Assembly (NCBI GenBank): GCA_016208345.1
Contig: JACQYG010000280.1
Coordinates: forward strand, 1-15,339
Source: Chloroflexota bacterium
GTDB taxonomy: Bacteria; Chloroflexota; DTOL01; JACQYG01
Length of the DNA: 15,339 bases
Direction of reading: 5' to 3'
In this document: one piece after another, positions 1-6,420 of the stretch
How positions within the stretch are numbered: position 1 is the first letter of the stretch
Layout: the number at the start of each line of letters is the position of its first letter
Made by a program: the position numbers and the translations under genes
Notes under the pieces: generated by a model
What the model was told of the DNA's origin: nothing
What the model saw: the letters and a program-made list of their open reading frames with translations, nothing else
Database searches by the model: none

Positions 1-209
1 AGACGGGGTCTGTCACGATGTCTTAATCTCCGTAACGTTCATTCCAAATTATGGCATTATCTTATCACAAAACAAGAATAGGTCAAGGCTTTCTTCGCTC
101 GGATGATGGGGATGGTCATGGTGCCCAGGGGCCATAGTTGGCGGAAGGACATGGCTGGAGGAGAGCTGCAGCCGCTGGCCGGGCAGGTAGCCCCGGGTCA
201 TGTGGTGAA

Positions 210-227
210 TTCTTTACTAGTAAAGAA
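210..227. repeat. dispersed 18-bp palindrome, perfect copy
   Basis: TTCTTTACTAGTAAAGAA reads the same on both strands. It is AT-rich within GC-rich surroundings. It is identical to the copy inside selB at 4032-4049. It could fold as a short hairpin in RNA, cruciform in DNA, or act as a dimeric protein-binding site; the sequence alone does not decide. Confidence 0.85.
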
Positions 228-260
228 CCTGGGGGGCGCGCTGGGAGCTATTGATTAGCC

Positions 261-277
261 TTTTTACTAGTAAAGAA
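261..277. repeat. dispersed palindrome, near-perfect copy just past the GYD stop
   Basis: TTTTTACTAGTAAAGAA keeps the whole core TTTACTAGTAAAGAA and differs only at the outer left end. It lies 14 nt downstream of the stop of the minus-strand GYD gene. That matches the position of the copies behind mre11 and the methyltransferase gene relative to their stops. Confidence 0.75.
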
Positions 278-291
278 CGCCGGCGACCCGG

Positions 292-585
292 CTAGGGGAG
301 CTGCTTCACGATCGCCGCGAACTCCTCCTTGGTGAACGCTTTGAGCGTCGTGGTCCTGATGTTGCCCTGGGCACCCAGCGCCAGCAAGAAGCCTAAGGCC
401 GCTTCATCGCTCGGGCCTTCGGCGATGGCCACGTAGTCGTATTCCCCCATCACCACATAGAAGTCTTTTAACTTGCCGCCGATCGCTTCCAGGCCTTTCG
501 CGGCTTCCTCGATGCGCTTGGGTGCATCCTTCACCGACTTGATCCCCTGGTCGGTGAACTTCATGAGGCTGACATAGGTTGCCAT
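292..585 (-). CDS. GYD domain protein
   Basis: This 97-residue protein has the features of the small GYD family: an N-terminal MATYVSLMKFTDQGIKSVKD, a central GYD-like motif seen here as G-E-Y-D-Y around residues 47-51, and an alpha/beta ferredoxin-like-fold pattern with alternating strands and helices. The members I know are about 90-110 residues, so this one is full length. Their biochemical role is not established; they are cytosolic and resemble ligand-binding or dimeric alpha-beta-barrel proteins. The start is well supported: on the minus strand AGGAGG precedes the ATG by about 7 nt. No partner gene lies on the same strand. It is divergent from the 968-1732 gene and appears to have a long leader from a promoter near 822-850. 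Family assignment is good; function unknown. Confidence 0.85.
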   Translation of the reverse strand: MATYVSLMKFTDQGIKSVKDAPKRIEEAAKGLEAIGGKLKDFYVVMGEYDYVAIAEGPSDEAALGFLLALGAQGNIRTTTLKAFTKEEFAAIVKQLP

Positions 586-610
586 GGGTCTACCTCCTCT
601 TGTTAGTCAA

Positions 611-726
611 CGCGCCCCCCAGCGCGCGGTTGTGCCAACAAACCTCGGAGACATTTCCCGGCTCCGCAGAATAGAAACACAAACGCCGACCTTTTCCTGG
701 CCTGAACCAGGAGGACAGTCGGCGTT
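611..726 (-). promoter_or_regulatory. structured leader of the GYD gene with a nested hairpin
   Basis: The arms 682-690 (AACGCCGAC) and 718-726 (GTCGGCGTT) are perfectly complementary over 9 bp. They enclose a second stem, 695-700 (TCCTGG) with 707-712 (CCAGGA), around a 6-nt loop. Read on the minus strand, the outer stem is followed by a T-rich run (TTTGTGTTTCT), which resembles an intrinsic terminator or attenuator. A smaller GC hairpin (about 611-626) lies close to the ribosome-binding site. I do not recognise a known riboswitch class. Its position between the putative minus-strand promoter and the GYD start suggests a leader control element; that is inference. Confidence 0.4.
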
Positions 727-821
727 CTGTGACGGGCCTCACCCCCTCGGGCTACCGTACCATCGGGAGAGAGTAGTGAATATGTGGTTATTGTGGCGGA
801 AACCGTAAAAGCTTAAAATCT

Positions 822-850
822 ATTTTACCCTGTAATTTACCTCTTGACAA
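822..850 (-). promoter_or_regulatory. putative minus-strand sigma70-type promoter for the GYD gene
   Basis: On the minus strand TTGTCA (850-845) is followed after exactly 17 bp by TAAAAT (827-822). Each hexamer is one mismatch from consensus. The -35 overlaps that of the opposing promoter at 844-849. Transcription would start near 815 and give a leader of about 230 nt before the GYD start at 585. Confidence 0.5.
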
Positions 851-872
851 TAGAACGGCTGTGCTATATAAT
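844..872 (+). promoter_or_regulatory. consensus sigma70-type promoter
   Basis: TTGACA at 844-849 and TATAAT at 867-872 are separated by exactly 17 bp, a perfect match to the housekeeping consensus. The predicted start of transcription, near 879-880, lies directly beside the LexA-type palindrome at 881-894. The next well-positioned gene start is the ATG at 968. Confidence 0.85.
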
Positions 873-880
873 AATAATAT

Positions 881-894
881 CGAACACATGTTCC
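881..894. promoter_or_regulatory. LexA (SOS) operator, Bacillus/DinR type
   Basis: CGAACACATGTTCC fits every position of the Bacillus subtilis LexA/DinR box consensus CGAACRNRYGTTYC. It covers the first bases expected to be transcribed from the perfect promoter at 844-872, a classical place for repression by LexA. LexA itself is not in this window, so SOS control is inferred from the site. Confidence 0.7.
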
Positions 895-967
895 AGGTCA
901 ATGCTCTTCGTAGGGACAAGTCTTATGCCTGCCTCTGGCAGAGAGACGAAAGAGGAGAAAAGCATAA

Positions 968-1732
968 ATGGACGCAAATGGATGCAACGCAGGCTCTGGT
1001 CTACGGGCCGGCCACCAGTACCCTGACCATGAAATGGAAGGCTCGTCTCGTTCCTGGATCATCGTCCAGCTCGTCCGCTGCGGCAAGCCCAACTGCCGCT
1101 GCGCCCGGGGCCAACCGCACGGCCCCTATCTGTATCGCCAGTGGCGTGACCCTTCCGGGCGGCAGCACAAGCGCTACCTGGGCCGCTCCGACGCCGCCTG
1201 GGCCCACGCCCCTACGCCCTTTGGGCTTGCAACGACGCGGGAGCTACCCGCCAGCCTGGCCCCGAGAGACCCGGTGGCCGTGGCCTCGCCAGGGGCATCG
1301 GCGGCGCCCGTGCCGGCCGCTGTTCCAACGTCTGCCGCCGCCACCTGGTCAACCAGGCCGGCTGGCGGTGGCGGCAGCAGTTCCGTGGACGAGCTGATGA
1401 AGGCCGCCTATTCATACCTGGGCTATCACTATCATCGTGGCCAGTGGCGCCCCCGCCGGGATTTTCCGCTCCTGGTCCGGGAAGGTCGCCGCCATGACCT
1501 GTTCCGCCAGGGCATCCAGGCCCAACTGGGCTTCCCGATCTCGAAAGAGGACTACCTGGCCCTGGTGTCCTACGTTCACCGGGAGCGCCACCGGCGAGCC
1601 CGCCGCAGTCTGCGCTGGGACGACCGCCTGGCTCTCCCCGCCATCCAGGAGCTCCCCAGCTACCAGGCCTGGCTGAGCCAGTTGGCTGGATCAACTTTAG
1701 CGACGCCCGTGGCCGTGGCGGCCCGATTCTGA
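968..1732 (+). CDS. zinc-ribbon-like protein of unknown function, possibly SOS-regulated
   Basis: This 254-residue protein has two parts. Residues about 30-72 carry Cys38, Cys43, Cys45 and His51 in the pattern CGKPNCRCARG..HGPYLY, followed by a basic R-Q-H-K-R-Y stretch. This resembles the small cysteine-rich domain found in DUF6788-type proteins and could bind zinc and nucleic acid. A low-complexity Ala/Pro/Ser/Gly linker (about 101-139) leads to a C-terminal region (140-240) rich in Arg, Tyr and His that I do not recognise. The ATG at 968 follows GAGGAG by about 10 nt. An upstream consensus promoter overlapping a perfect LexA box suggests induction after DNA damage, the clearest clue to its role. 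I infer nothing more specific. The C-terminal part could also be coding drift after a GC-rich linker, but codon-like structure persists to the stop. Confidence 0.6.
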   Translation: MDANGCNAGSGLRAGHQYPDHEMEGSSRSWIIVQLVRCGKPNCRCARGQPHGPYLYRQWRDPSGRQHKRYLGRSDAAWAHAPTPFGLATTRELPASLAPRDPVAVASPGASAAPVPAAVPTSAAATWSTRPAGGGGSSSVDELMKAAYSYLGYHYHRGQWRPRRDFPLLVREGRRHDLFRQGIQAQLGFPISKEDYLALVSYVHRERHRRARRSLRWDDRLALPAIQELPSYQAWLSQLAGSTLATPVAVAARF

Positions 1733-1988
1733 CCCAAGATATTTCTTTTTACTAGCGAAGCTTCGCTTCAAAGCGGCGAGAGCATTCACCGCGGAGTTAC
1801 CCATGCACGGCGACGCACCACGGCGCGTGAAAAATCATAGGGACAGACTTAAGATGTTGTCACCTGAATCTATTTTCCGGAGAGAGCGCGAAGAAACTGG
1901 AGGAGCATGTCTGCTCCTTAGCGGTCTGCGGCAAAAGTCTTACCTCATTTATTAAGGATTCACCCTATGAAGGTGCCTGGTAAAGAAA
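1733..1988. other. non-coding stretch with decayed palindrome and small hairpins
   Basis: No convincing gene is present. It begins with a degenerate copy of the dispersed palindrome and the 14-bp palindrome AGCGAAGCTTCGCT (1754-1767). A 7-bp hairpin follows (AGGAGCA 1901-1907, loop TGTC, TGCTCCT 1912-1918). Around 1840-1880 the AT-rich text resembles what is often left at edges of decayed mobile elements, but no transposase or terminal repeats can be shown. Confidence 0.4.
1743..1760. repeat. dispersed palindrome, degenerate copy behind the 968-1732 gene
   Basis: The left half and centre (TTTTTACTAG) match the element, while the right half reads CGAAG instead of TAAAGAA and runs into a second palindrome, AGCGAAGCTTCGCT. 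It begins 10 nt after the stop of the upstream gene, in keeping with the post-stop placement of other copies. Confidence 0.45.
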
Positions 1989-2519
1989 TTGGATGATTTC
2001 CTAAGACTAACCCGTAAGCTGGACCGCCTGGGCCAGGCGACGCCGCTCCAGTTCGAGGACGACCCTGCTGCCCAGGAGACGCTGGGCCTTGCCATGGCCG
2101 CCACGGGGCGGCCTTCCAAAGGTGCTGAGGAGCTCCAGGCGGCGGCGCGGCTAAGAGATGAGCTCCAGCGCGAGTTGGGCGACGCCAGCCTGTTGGAGAA
2201 GCTACTGCTGAGCCAGCTCGCCTCGGTTCACACCCACGTCCGGCGCGCCGACGACGTGGTCTCGGTGGCCATCGTGGCGGCCATGAGCCCCAGGAATCCG
2301 ACAGCGAACATCCTGCTCGCCCGCGAGTTCCAGGACATTGCCGATCGGGCCAGCCGCCGCTTCCTGCGTACCCTGGCCGCCCTCCAGCAGCTCCGCTCCG
2401 CGCCTATCAAGGTCAGCATCAATGTGGCCAACGCCGTTAACGTGGCCCAGAACCAGGTCAACGTGGCTGCCGAGAAGCCCAGCCTGCCGGACAACCAGGC
2501 CCCCGCTGGCCCGGCGTGA
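1989..2519 (+). CDS. hypothetical protein, helical, unknown function
   Basis: I do not recognise this 176-residue protein. Residues about 1-135 are predicted mostly helical and highly charged (for example LRDELQRELGDASLLEKLLL). Residues about 140-160 change to an alternating hydrophobic pattern, ending in INVANAVNVAQNQVNVA, which could form beta strands or an amphipathic repeat. It has no cysteines, signal peptide or membrane segment. The start is uncertain. The first usable codon in this frame is TTG at 1989 with no good ribosome-binding site. An ATG at 1967, preceded by AAGGA at a good distance, opens a 9-codon frame (MKVPGKEIG) offset by one base and ending at 1994-1996. A single-base frameshift between 1967 and 1989 would join them. 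It lies on the same strand as the gene at 968-1732, with 256 nt between. Confidence 0.5.
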   Translation: MDDFLRLTRKLDRLGQATPLQFEDDPAAQETLGLAMAATGRPSKGAEELQAAARLRDELQRELGDASLLEKLLLSQLASVHTHVRRADDVVSVAIVAAMSPRNPTANILLAREFQDIADRASRRFLRTLAALQQLRSAPIKVSINVANAVNVAQNQVNVAAEKPSLPDNQAPAGPA

Positions 2520-2644
2520 ACTTCCGCGAGACCCACGACCATGTCCGACCAGCTCATCTTAGGTAGCAAAGCCCGAAATCCCCCTTTTCGTCAACTGCCG
2601 ACCGGCCCGCTGCCTTATTCGCAAGTAAAAAGGCAGACCGCGCG

Positions 2645-2707
2645 CCTGCTACCTGCTATCCGCTGCCTGCTACCGGCTGCCTGCTATCTGCTATCCGCTA
2701 CCTGCCC
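2645..2707. repeat. heptanucleotide tandem repeat upstream of selB
   Basis: Eight consecutive 7-bp units run from 2645 to 2700, with consensus close to YCYGCTA (CCTGCTA, CCTGCTA, TCCGCTG, CCTGCTA, CCGGCTG, CCTGCTA, TCTGCTA, TCCGCTA), then a partial CCTGCCC. The unit length is constant and variants are at few positions. It ends about 9 bp before the putative -35 of the selB promoter. Copy-number change could affect expression, which is inference only. Confidence 0.75.
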
Positions 2708-2715
2708 GTTTGTCA

Positions 2716-2744
2716 TTGCGCCTTTTCCCTCTTTCCTCTATAAT
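2716..2744 (+). promoter_or_regulatory. putative promoter of the selB-nurA-herA-mre11 operon
   Basis: A perfect TATAAT at 2739-2744 is preceded after 17 bp by TTGCGC (2716-2721), which keeps the TTG of the -35 consensus. Transcription would begin near 2751, giving a leader of about 25 nt that contains AGGAGG (2763-2768) and the TTG start at 2775. Confidence 0.6.
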
Positions 2745-2774
2745 ATCCACGTCCCATCACCCAGGAGGTTCCGC

Positions 2775-4652
2775 TTGTTCGTCATCGGCACCGCCGGCCA
2801 CGTGGATCACGGCAAGTCCACCCTGATCAAGGCCCTCACTGGCATCGACCCTGACCGGCTGCGAGAGGAAAAGGAGCGGGGCATGACCATCGACCTGGGC
2901 TTCGCCTGGCTGCGGCTCCCCTCCGGCAAAGAGGTCAGCATCGTGGACGTCCCCGGCCACGAGCGCTTCGTCAAGAACATGCTGGCGGGCGTGGGCGGCA
3001 TAGACCTGGCCCTCCTGGTGGTGGCCGCCGACGAGGGCGTTATGCCCCAGACCCGAGAACACCTGGACATCATCGACCTCCTACGGATCAAGAACGGCGT
3101 GGTGGCCATCACCAAGAAGGACCTGGTGGAAGAGGACTGGCTGGGGCTGGTCATGGAGGAGGTGGGCGAGAGACTCAAGGCCACCTCTTTGTCCGGCGCT
3201 CCCATGGTCCCTGTCTCCGCCATTACCGAAGAGGGCCTGCCCCAGCTTTTGGCCGCCCTGGACGACCGCCTGGCCGTCGCTACCCCCCGGCCTGATTTGG
3301 GTAAGCCCCGCCTCTCGGTGGACCGAGCCTTTACCGTGGCCGGGTTTGGCACCGTGGTCACCGGCACCCTCATCGACGGCTCCCTGAAGATCGGCCAGGA
3401 GGTGGAAGTGCTGCCGAAAGGCCTGAAGAGCCGCATCCGGGGACTCCAGACCCACAAGCACAAGGTGGATGTGGCCCAGCCCGGCACCCGGGTGGCGATC
3501 AACCTGGCCAGCCTGGCCGTGGTCGACATCCAACGCGGGGACGTAGTCACCAGCCCTGGCTGGCTTATCCCCACCCGAGCCTTCGACGCTCGCCTGCGGC
3601 TGGTGCCGGGCGTGCCCCGTCCGGTGGCCCACAACGCGGAGGTCTCGGTCCACGCCGGGGCCGCTGAGACTGAGGCGCGGCTCCTGTTATTGGAGGGCAG
3701 CGAGGTCCGGCCGGGGCAGAGCACCTGGGCTCAGTTGCGCCTGGCCCAGCCCCTGGCCATCGCCAAGGGTGATTTCTTCGTCCTGCGCTTCCCCTCGGCC
3801 ACCATCGGCGGCGGCCAGGTGGTGGATCCGCATCCCCGGCGCCACAAGCGAGGCCAGCGGGCCGTCCTGGAGGCCCTGGAGACTATGGAAAAGGGCACCC
3901 CCGAGGAGATAGTGCTCCAGGCTCTGGGGAAGGAGCCGCCCGTGGAGCTGGCAGCTCTCCTCTCGCGGTGCAACCTGCCCGAGCCCGAGGCCGGGGCAGC
4001 TCTCGGTCGCCTGGTGGCCCAGGGACAGGTATTCTTTACTAGTAAAGAAGATGCGCTTGGGCCGAAAACGAGCGTGATTTCCTATCAAGGCTGGGCCGAG
4101 CTCACCGCTCGAGCCCGGGACATCTTGTCCTCCTATCACCAGGCCTACCCCTTGCGCCGGGGCATGGCCAAGGAGGAGCTGAAGAGCCGCCTGGGACTGC
4201 CGCCTCGGGCCTTCCTGGAGTCCCTGGCCCGTTGGAACCAGGAGGGCGAGATCGCCGAAGACGCGACCCTGGCCTGGCTCTCCGGCCATCGGGTCACCTT
4301 CACCCCACCGCAGGAGAAGGGCATCGAAAGGCTGGTCGCGGCCCTCTCCGCCGACCCTTATTCGCCTCCCGGCCCGGCGGAGCTGGCGACCCTGGTGGAG
4401 CCCCAGGTGTTGGAGGCGTTGATCGAGCGGGGGGAGCTGGTGAGGGTCAGCGAGAGCGTGGTGTTCCTGGCCAGTGCCTATAAAGAGATGGTAGATCGTA
4501 TTGTGGCCCATTTGAAGCAGCACGGGAAGATCACGGCAGCGGAGGTCCGGGACCTGTTCAACACCTCTCGCAAGTACGCCATCGGCCTCCTGGAGCACCT
4601 GGATGACGCCAAGGTCACCCGGCGCGTGGGCGACGAGAGGGTCCTCAGATGA
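2775..4652 (+). CDS. selB: selenocysteine-specific translation elongation factor SelB
   Basis: SelB is the GTPase that brings Sec-tRNA to UGA codons marked by a SECIS RNA hairpin. The 625-residue product has the G-domain motifs GHVDHGKS (8-15), DVPGH (58-62) and TKKD (113-116). Beta-barrel domains II/III follow (DRAFTVAGFGTVVTGTL), then a winged-helix C-terminal region ending in a domain that starts GKITAAEVRDLFNTSRKYAI, which fits SECIS recognition. Length is typical for bacterial SelB. I chose TTG at 2775 because AGGAGG stands 6 nt upstream and the conserved N-terminus (FVIGTAGHVDHG) begins there; the frame stays open upstream but through the heptamer repeat and the promoter. Residues 420-425 (FFTSKE) are encoded exactly by the dispersed palindrome, in the linker between the barrel and the winged helices. 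The stop overlaps the nurA start (ATGA). A Sec-encoding gene is present at 14155. selA, selD and the Sec tRNA are not in the window. Confidence 0.95.
   Translation: MFVIGTAGHVDHGKSTLIKALTGIDPDRLREEKERGMTIDLGFAWLRLPSGKEVSIVDVPGHERFVKNMLAGVGGIDLALLVVAADEGVMPQTREHLDIIDLLRIKNGVVAITKKDLVEEDWLGLVMEEVGERLKATSLSGAPMVPVSAITEEGLPQLLAALDDRLAVATPRPDLGKPRLSVDRAFTVAGFGTVVTGTLIDGSLKIGQEVEVLPKGLKSRIRGLQTHKHKVDVAQPGTRVAINLASLAVVDIQRGDVVTSPGWLIPTRAFDARLRLVPGVPRPVAHNAEVSVHAGAAETEARLLLLEGSEVRPGQSTWAQLRLAQPLAIAKGDFFVLRFPSATIGGGQVVDPHPRRHKRGQRAVLEALETMEKGTPEEIVLQALGKEPPVELAALLSRCNLPEPEAGAALGRLVAQGQVFFTSKEDALGPKTSVISYQGWAELTARARDILSSYHQAYPLRRGMAKEELKSRLGLPPRAFLESLARWNQEGEIAEDATLAWLSGHRVTFTPPQEKGIERLVAALSADPYSPPGPAELATLVEPQVLEALIERGELVRVSESVVFLASAYKEMVDRIVAHLKQHGKITAAEVRDLFNTSRKYAIGLLEHLDDAKVTRRVGDERVLR
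4032..4049. repeat. dispersed 18-bp palindrome inside selB
   Basis: This perfect TTCTTTACTAGTAAAGAA is in phase with the selB frame and supplies six codons, FFTSKE (residues 420-425). It is identical to the intergenic copy at 210-227 and interrupts otherwise GC-rich codon usage, which suggests insertion or acquisition of the element in the coding region rather than protein-level selection. Confidence 0.85.
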
Positions 4653-5788
4653 CTCTGGAGTTGGGCGTCCTGAACCAGCAGGTCCAGACCATGGCTCGGT
4701 CCCTGGCCGGGCAGCGGGAAGAGTACGGCCAGCGCCTGGAGCGGCTTCAGGCGGTGTTCCGGTCCCGGGCCGCGGACCTCGAGGGCCTGCGAGACCTGGC
4801 CATCTCCGCCCGTGGTGCCGGGTGCCAGGGTGCCATCCCGACGGAGCCCCTGGACGCCACGCACCCGTTGCCACCCTGTCCCGAAGCGATGGTCATTTCC
4901 GCCGCTGACGGCTCTCAGATCGAGGTGGACCGCCACGGCATGGCCATGTACTACCTTATCAACCTGGGCAGCATAGTGTACCACCACGGCTCCGGCGCGG
5001 CGCCGACTGTTAGGAGCGAGCCCACCCTGTTTTACCGGGAGGACGAGCTCTACGAGGACGGGCGGCTGGTCCAGGGGAACCGCCTGGACTCCAAGCGCAG
5101 CGTCATGGAGCTGGCGAAGCTGGCCAACCTGGCCTCCCCGGACACCGCCGAGCCCTCCCTGGCCCTGGTGGACGGCTCCCTCCTGCTATGGGTATTGGAG
5201 GAAAGCCGTCCGGAGGTCCGGGAGGAGTTGGTGGGCCGCTATCTGCGGCAGTTGGACCGCCTGGCCGAGGCCAGGGTGCCCGTGGCCGGGTACGTGAGCC
5301 GTCCCCGGCACCACGACGTGGTGAACCTGCTGGAATTGGCCGAGAGGGGGCCAGGCGCCGCGACTCAGGAGCAACGCCTCCTCTTTCCGCCGGACCGGGC
5401 GCTGTTCGAGCACCTGCTGCCGGGGGAGCGCACGGCCCCCTTCATCGTCGGCACCCAGACCAACGACATGTACGGGCGCCATCGGCTGCATTTCTTCTAC
5501 CTGAATGCGGGGGCGGAGATAGCCAGGGTGGAGGTCCCCCAATGGGTGGCACAAGACCAGGGCCTCATGGACGACGTGCACGCGGGCATATTCGAGCAGT
5601 GCCGGGCCGCAGGCTACCCCTACGTCCTGGCCCGGGCCCACGAGCTGGCGGTGGTGGCCGGGGCCGACCGGGACGAGTTCGAGCGCATGGTCATGGCCGC
5701 TCTCCTGGGCCAGGGCCTGGGGGTCAGCCCCTCCATGAAGGCCTGGCTCAAGGAGTTGACCGGTGGAAGGAGGTCGCGACGCCGATGA
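4649..5788 (+). CDS. nurA: NurA-family 5'-3' nuclease
   Basis: NurA is the nuclease partner of the HerA ATPase in DNA-end resection, best studied in archaea and also present in several bacterial lineages. The 379-residue protein shows the family marks: AADGSQ (85-90, Asp87 a likely metal ligand), a second acidic motif LALVDGSLL (171-179, Asp175), and a C-terminal GYPYVLARAHELAVV stretch (322-336). Residues 1-55 look like a helical N-terminal region. Its ATG overlaps the selB stop by four bases, and its own stop overlaps the next ATG in the same way, so translation is probably coupled. The presence of herA one gene downstream and mre11 at the operon end supports the assignment. Overall length is at the usual upper size for the family. 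Confidence 0.85.
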   Translation: MTLELGVLNQQVQTMARSLAGQREEYGQRLERLQAVFRSRAADLEGLRDLAISARGAGCQGAIPTEPLDATHPLPPCPEAMVISAADGSQIEVDRHGMAMYYLINLGSIVYHHGSGAAPTVRSEPTLFYREDELYEDGRLVQGNRLDSKRSVMELAKLANLASPDTAEPSLALVDGSLLLWVLEESRPEVREELVGRYLRQLDRLAEARVPVAGYVSRPRHHDVVNLLELAERGPGAATQEQRLLFPPDRALFEHLLPGERTAPFIVGTQTNDMYGRHRLHFFYLNAGAEIARVEVPQWVAQDQGLMDDVHAGIFEQCRAAGYPYVLARAHELAVVAGADRDEFERMVMAALLGQGLGVSPSMKAWLKELTGGRRSRRR

Positions 5789-6420
5789 CCCATGATCTCT
5801 CCCCCTTGGGACGGGTTCTCCGCTCCAGCACCACTGAGTTCGTGGTGGGCTGCCAGGACCTGGCCCGGGTGCCCACCTTTGGGTCCTTCGTCAAGGTGCA
5901 GGCCCACGATGGCGTCTGGGTGTACGGCGCCGCCTACAACGTGCTCATCGACGATGACCCCTTCGTCCGCCAGATCATCGGGAACCCCCACATCCCCCGG
6001 GAGGTGGCCCTGGATCAGAAGGAGAACCGCCAGACCCCCATCGAGGTGGAGGTCCTGGTGCTGGGGTATGCCCGGGACGGCCTGGTACACCAGTACCTGC
6101 CGCCCCAACCGCCAGCCACCCTGAGCGACGTATATCCGTGCACCGCCTCCGAGGTGACCGCATTCACCGGCCAATTGAGTTACCTAAGGACGATCCTGTT
6201 CACGCCCCAGATCCCCGCTGACGAGCTTCTGGCGGCCAACGTCCGAGAGGCCTATCTCCGCCGCGGCGGCGACCGGGAGTTTCTGGTGGAGGCCGGCCGG
6301 GAGGCCGCCCGGCTGCTGAAGGACGAATACGACCGTCTGAAAGCGATACTGAGCAGGATCAGGCCGTCGTTGTTCAGGAGTTCAACTCCTGAACCAGCCA
6401 GGCGAAGAGGAGTAACATGA
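5785..6420 (+). CDS. HAS-barrel-like protein between nurA and herA
   Basis: This 211-residue protein sits between NurA and HerA, joined to both by ATGA overlaps; GGAGG lies about 12 nt before its ATG. Its N-terminal part (about 10-100) has the look of a beta-barrel: S-T-T-E-F-V-V, V-P-T-F-G-S-F-V-K-V, V-W-V-Y-G-A-A-Y-N-V. This resembles the HAS-barrel found at the N-terminus of HerA itself. The C-terminal part (about 150-195) is helical and charged. I infer an accessory subunit of the HerA-NurA machine, perhaps a barrel that packs with the hexamer. The relation to the HAS-barrel is by pattern and was not tested by profile search. The last codons hold an 11-bp inverted repeat (6372-6394). Confidence 0.6.
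   Translation: MTHDLSPLGRVLRSSTTEFVVGCQDLARVPTFGSFVKVQAHDGVWVYGAAYNVLIDDDPFVRQIIGNPHIPREVALDQKENRQTPIEVEVLVLGYARDGLVHQYLPPQPPATLSDVYPCTASEVTAFTGQLSYLRTILFTPQIPADELLAANVREAYLRRGGDREFLVEAGREAARLLKDEYDRLKAILSRIRPSLFRSSTPEPARRRGVT
6372..6394. repeat. perfect inverted repeat just before herA
   Basis: The arms GTTCAGGAGTT (6372-6382) and AACTCCTGAAC (6384-6394) are perfectly complementary over 11 bp with a single central base. It lies in the 3' end of the upstream gene, 22 nt before the herA ATG and just before its ribosome-binding site (GAGGAG, about 6407-6412). It could be a protein-binding site or an RNA hairpin affecting herA translation. Confidence 0.6.

Larger units (their letters stand above)
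1..291. other. non-coding stretch downstream of the GYD gene
   Basis: I see no convincing gene here. The stretch is more AT-rich at its left end (about 1-105) than the rest of the window and becomes GC-rich toward 120-200. It holds two copies of the dispersed TTCTTTACTAGTAAAGAA palindrome (210-227 and 261-277), the second about 14 nt past the stop of the minus-strand GYD gene. The left margin could be the end of something lying outside the window, but nothing identifiable is present. Confidence 0.5.

Noticed and set aside
1840..1885. AT-rich text resembling the edge of a decayed mobile element
   Set aside because: No transposase, terminal inverted repeats or target duplication can be shown from this window.
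1803..1955. Small open frame of 50 codons between the two uncharacterised genes
   Set aside because: No ribosome-binding site, no recognisable motif, and it crosses a hairpin; not enough support for a gene.
2616..2640. Possible further copy of the dispersed palindrome (GCAAGTAAAAAGGC)
   Set aside because: Only AGTAAA is shared and there is no left half; within chance expectation.
2541..2774. N-terminal extension of SelB from an upstream ATG at 2541
   Set aside because: It would translate the heptamer repeat and the promoter; the conserved SelB start with a good ribosome-binding site is at 2775.
5188..5784. Open frame overlapping nurA and running into the 211-aa gene
   Set aside because: It is low-complexity Gly/Arg/Pro-rich text in the wrong frame of nurA; the real gene begins at the ATG overlapping the nurA stop at 5785.
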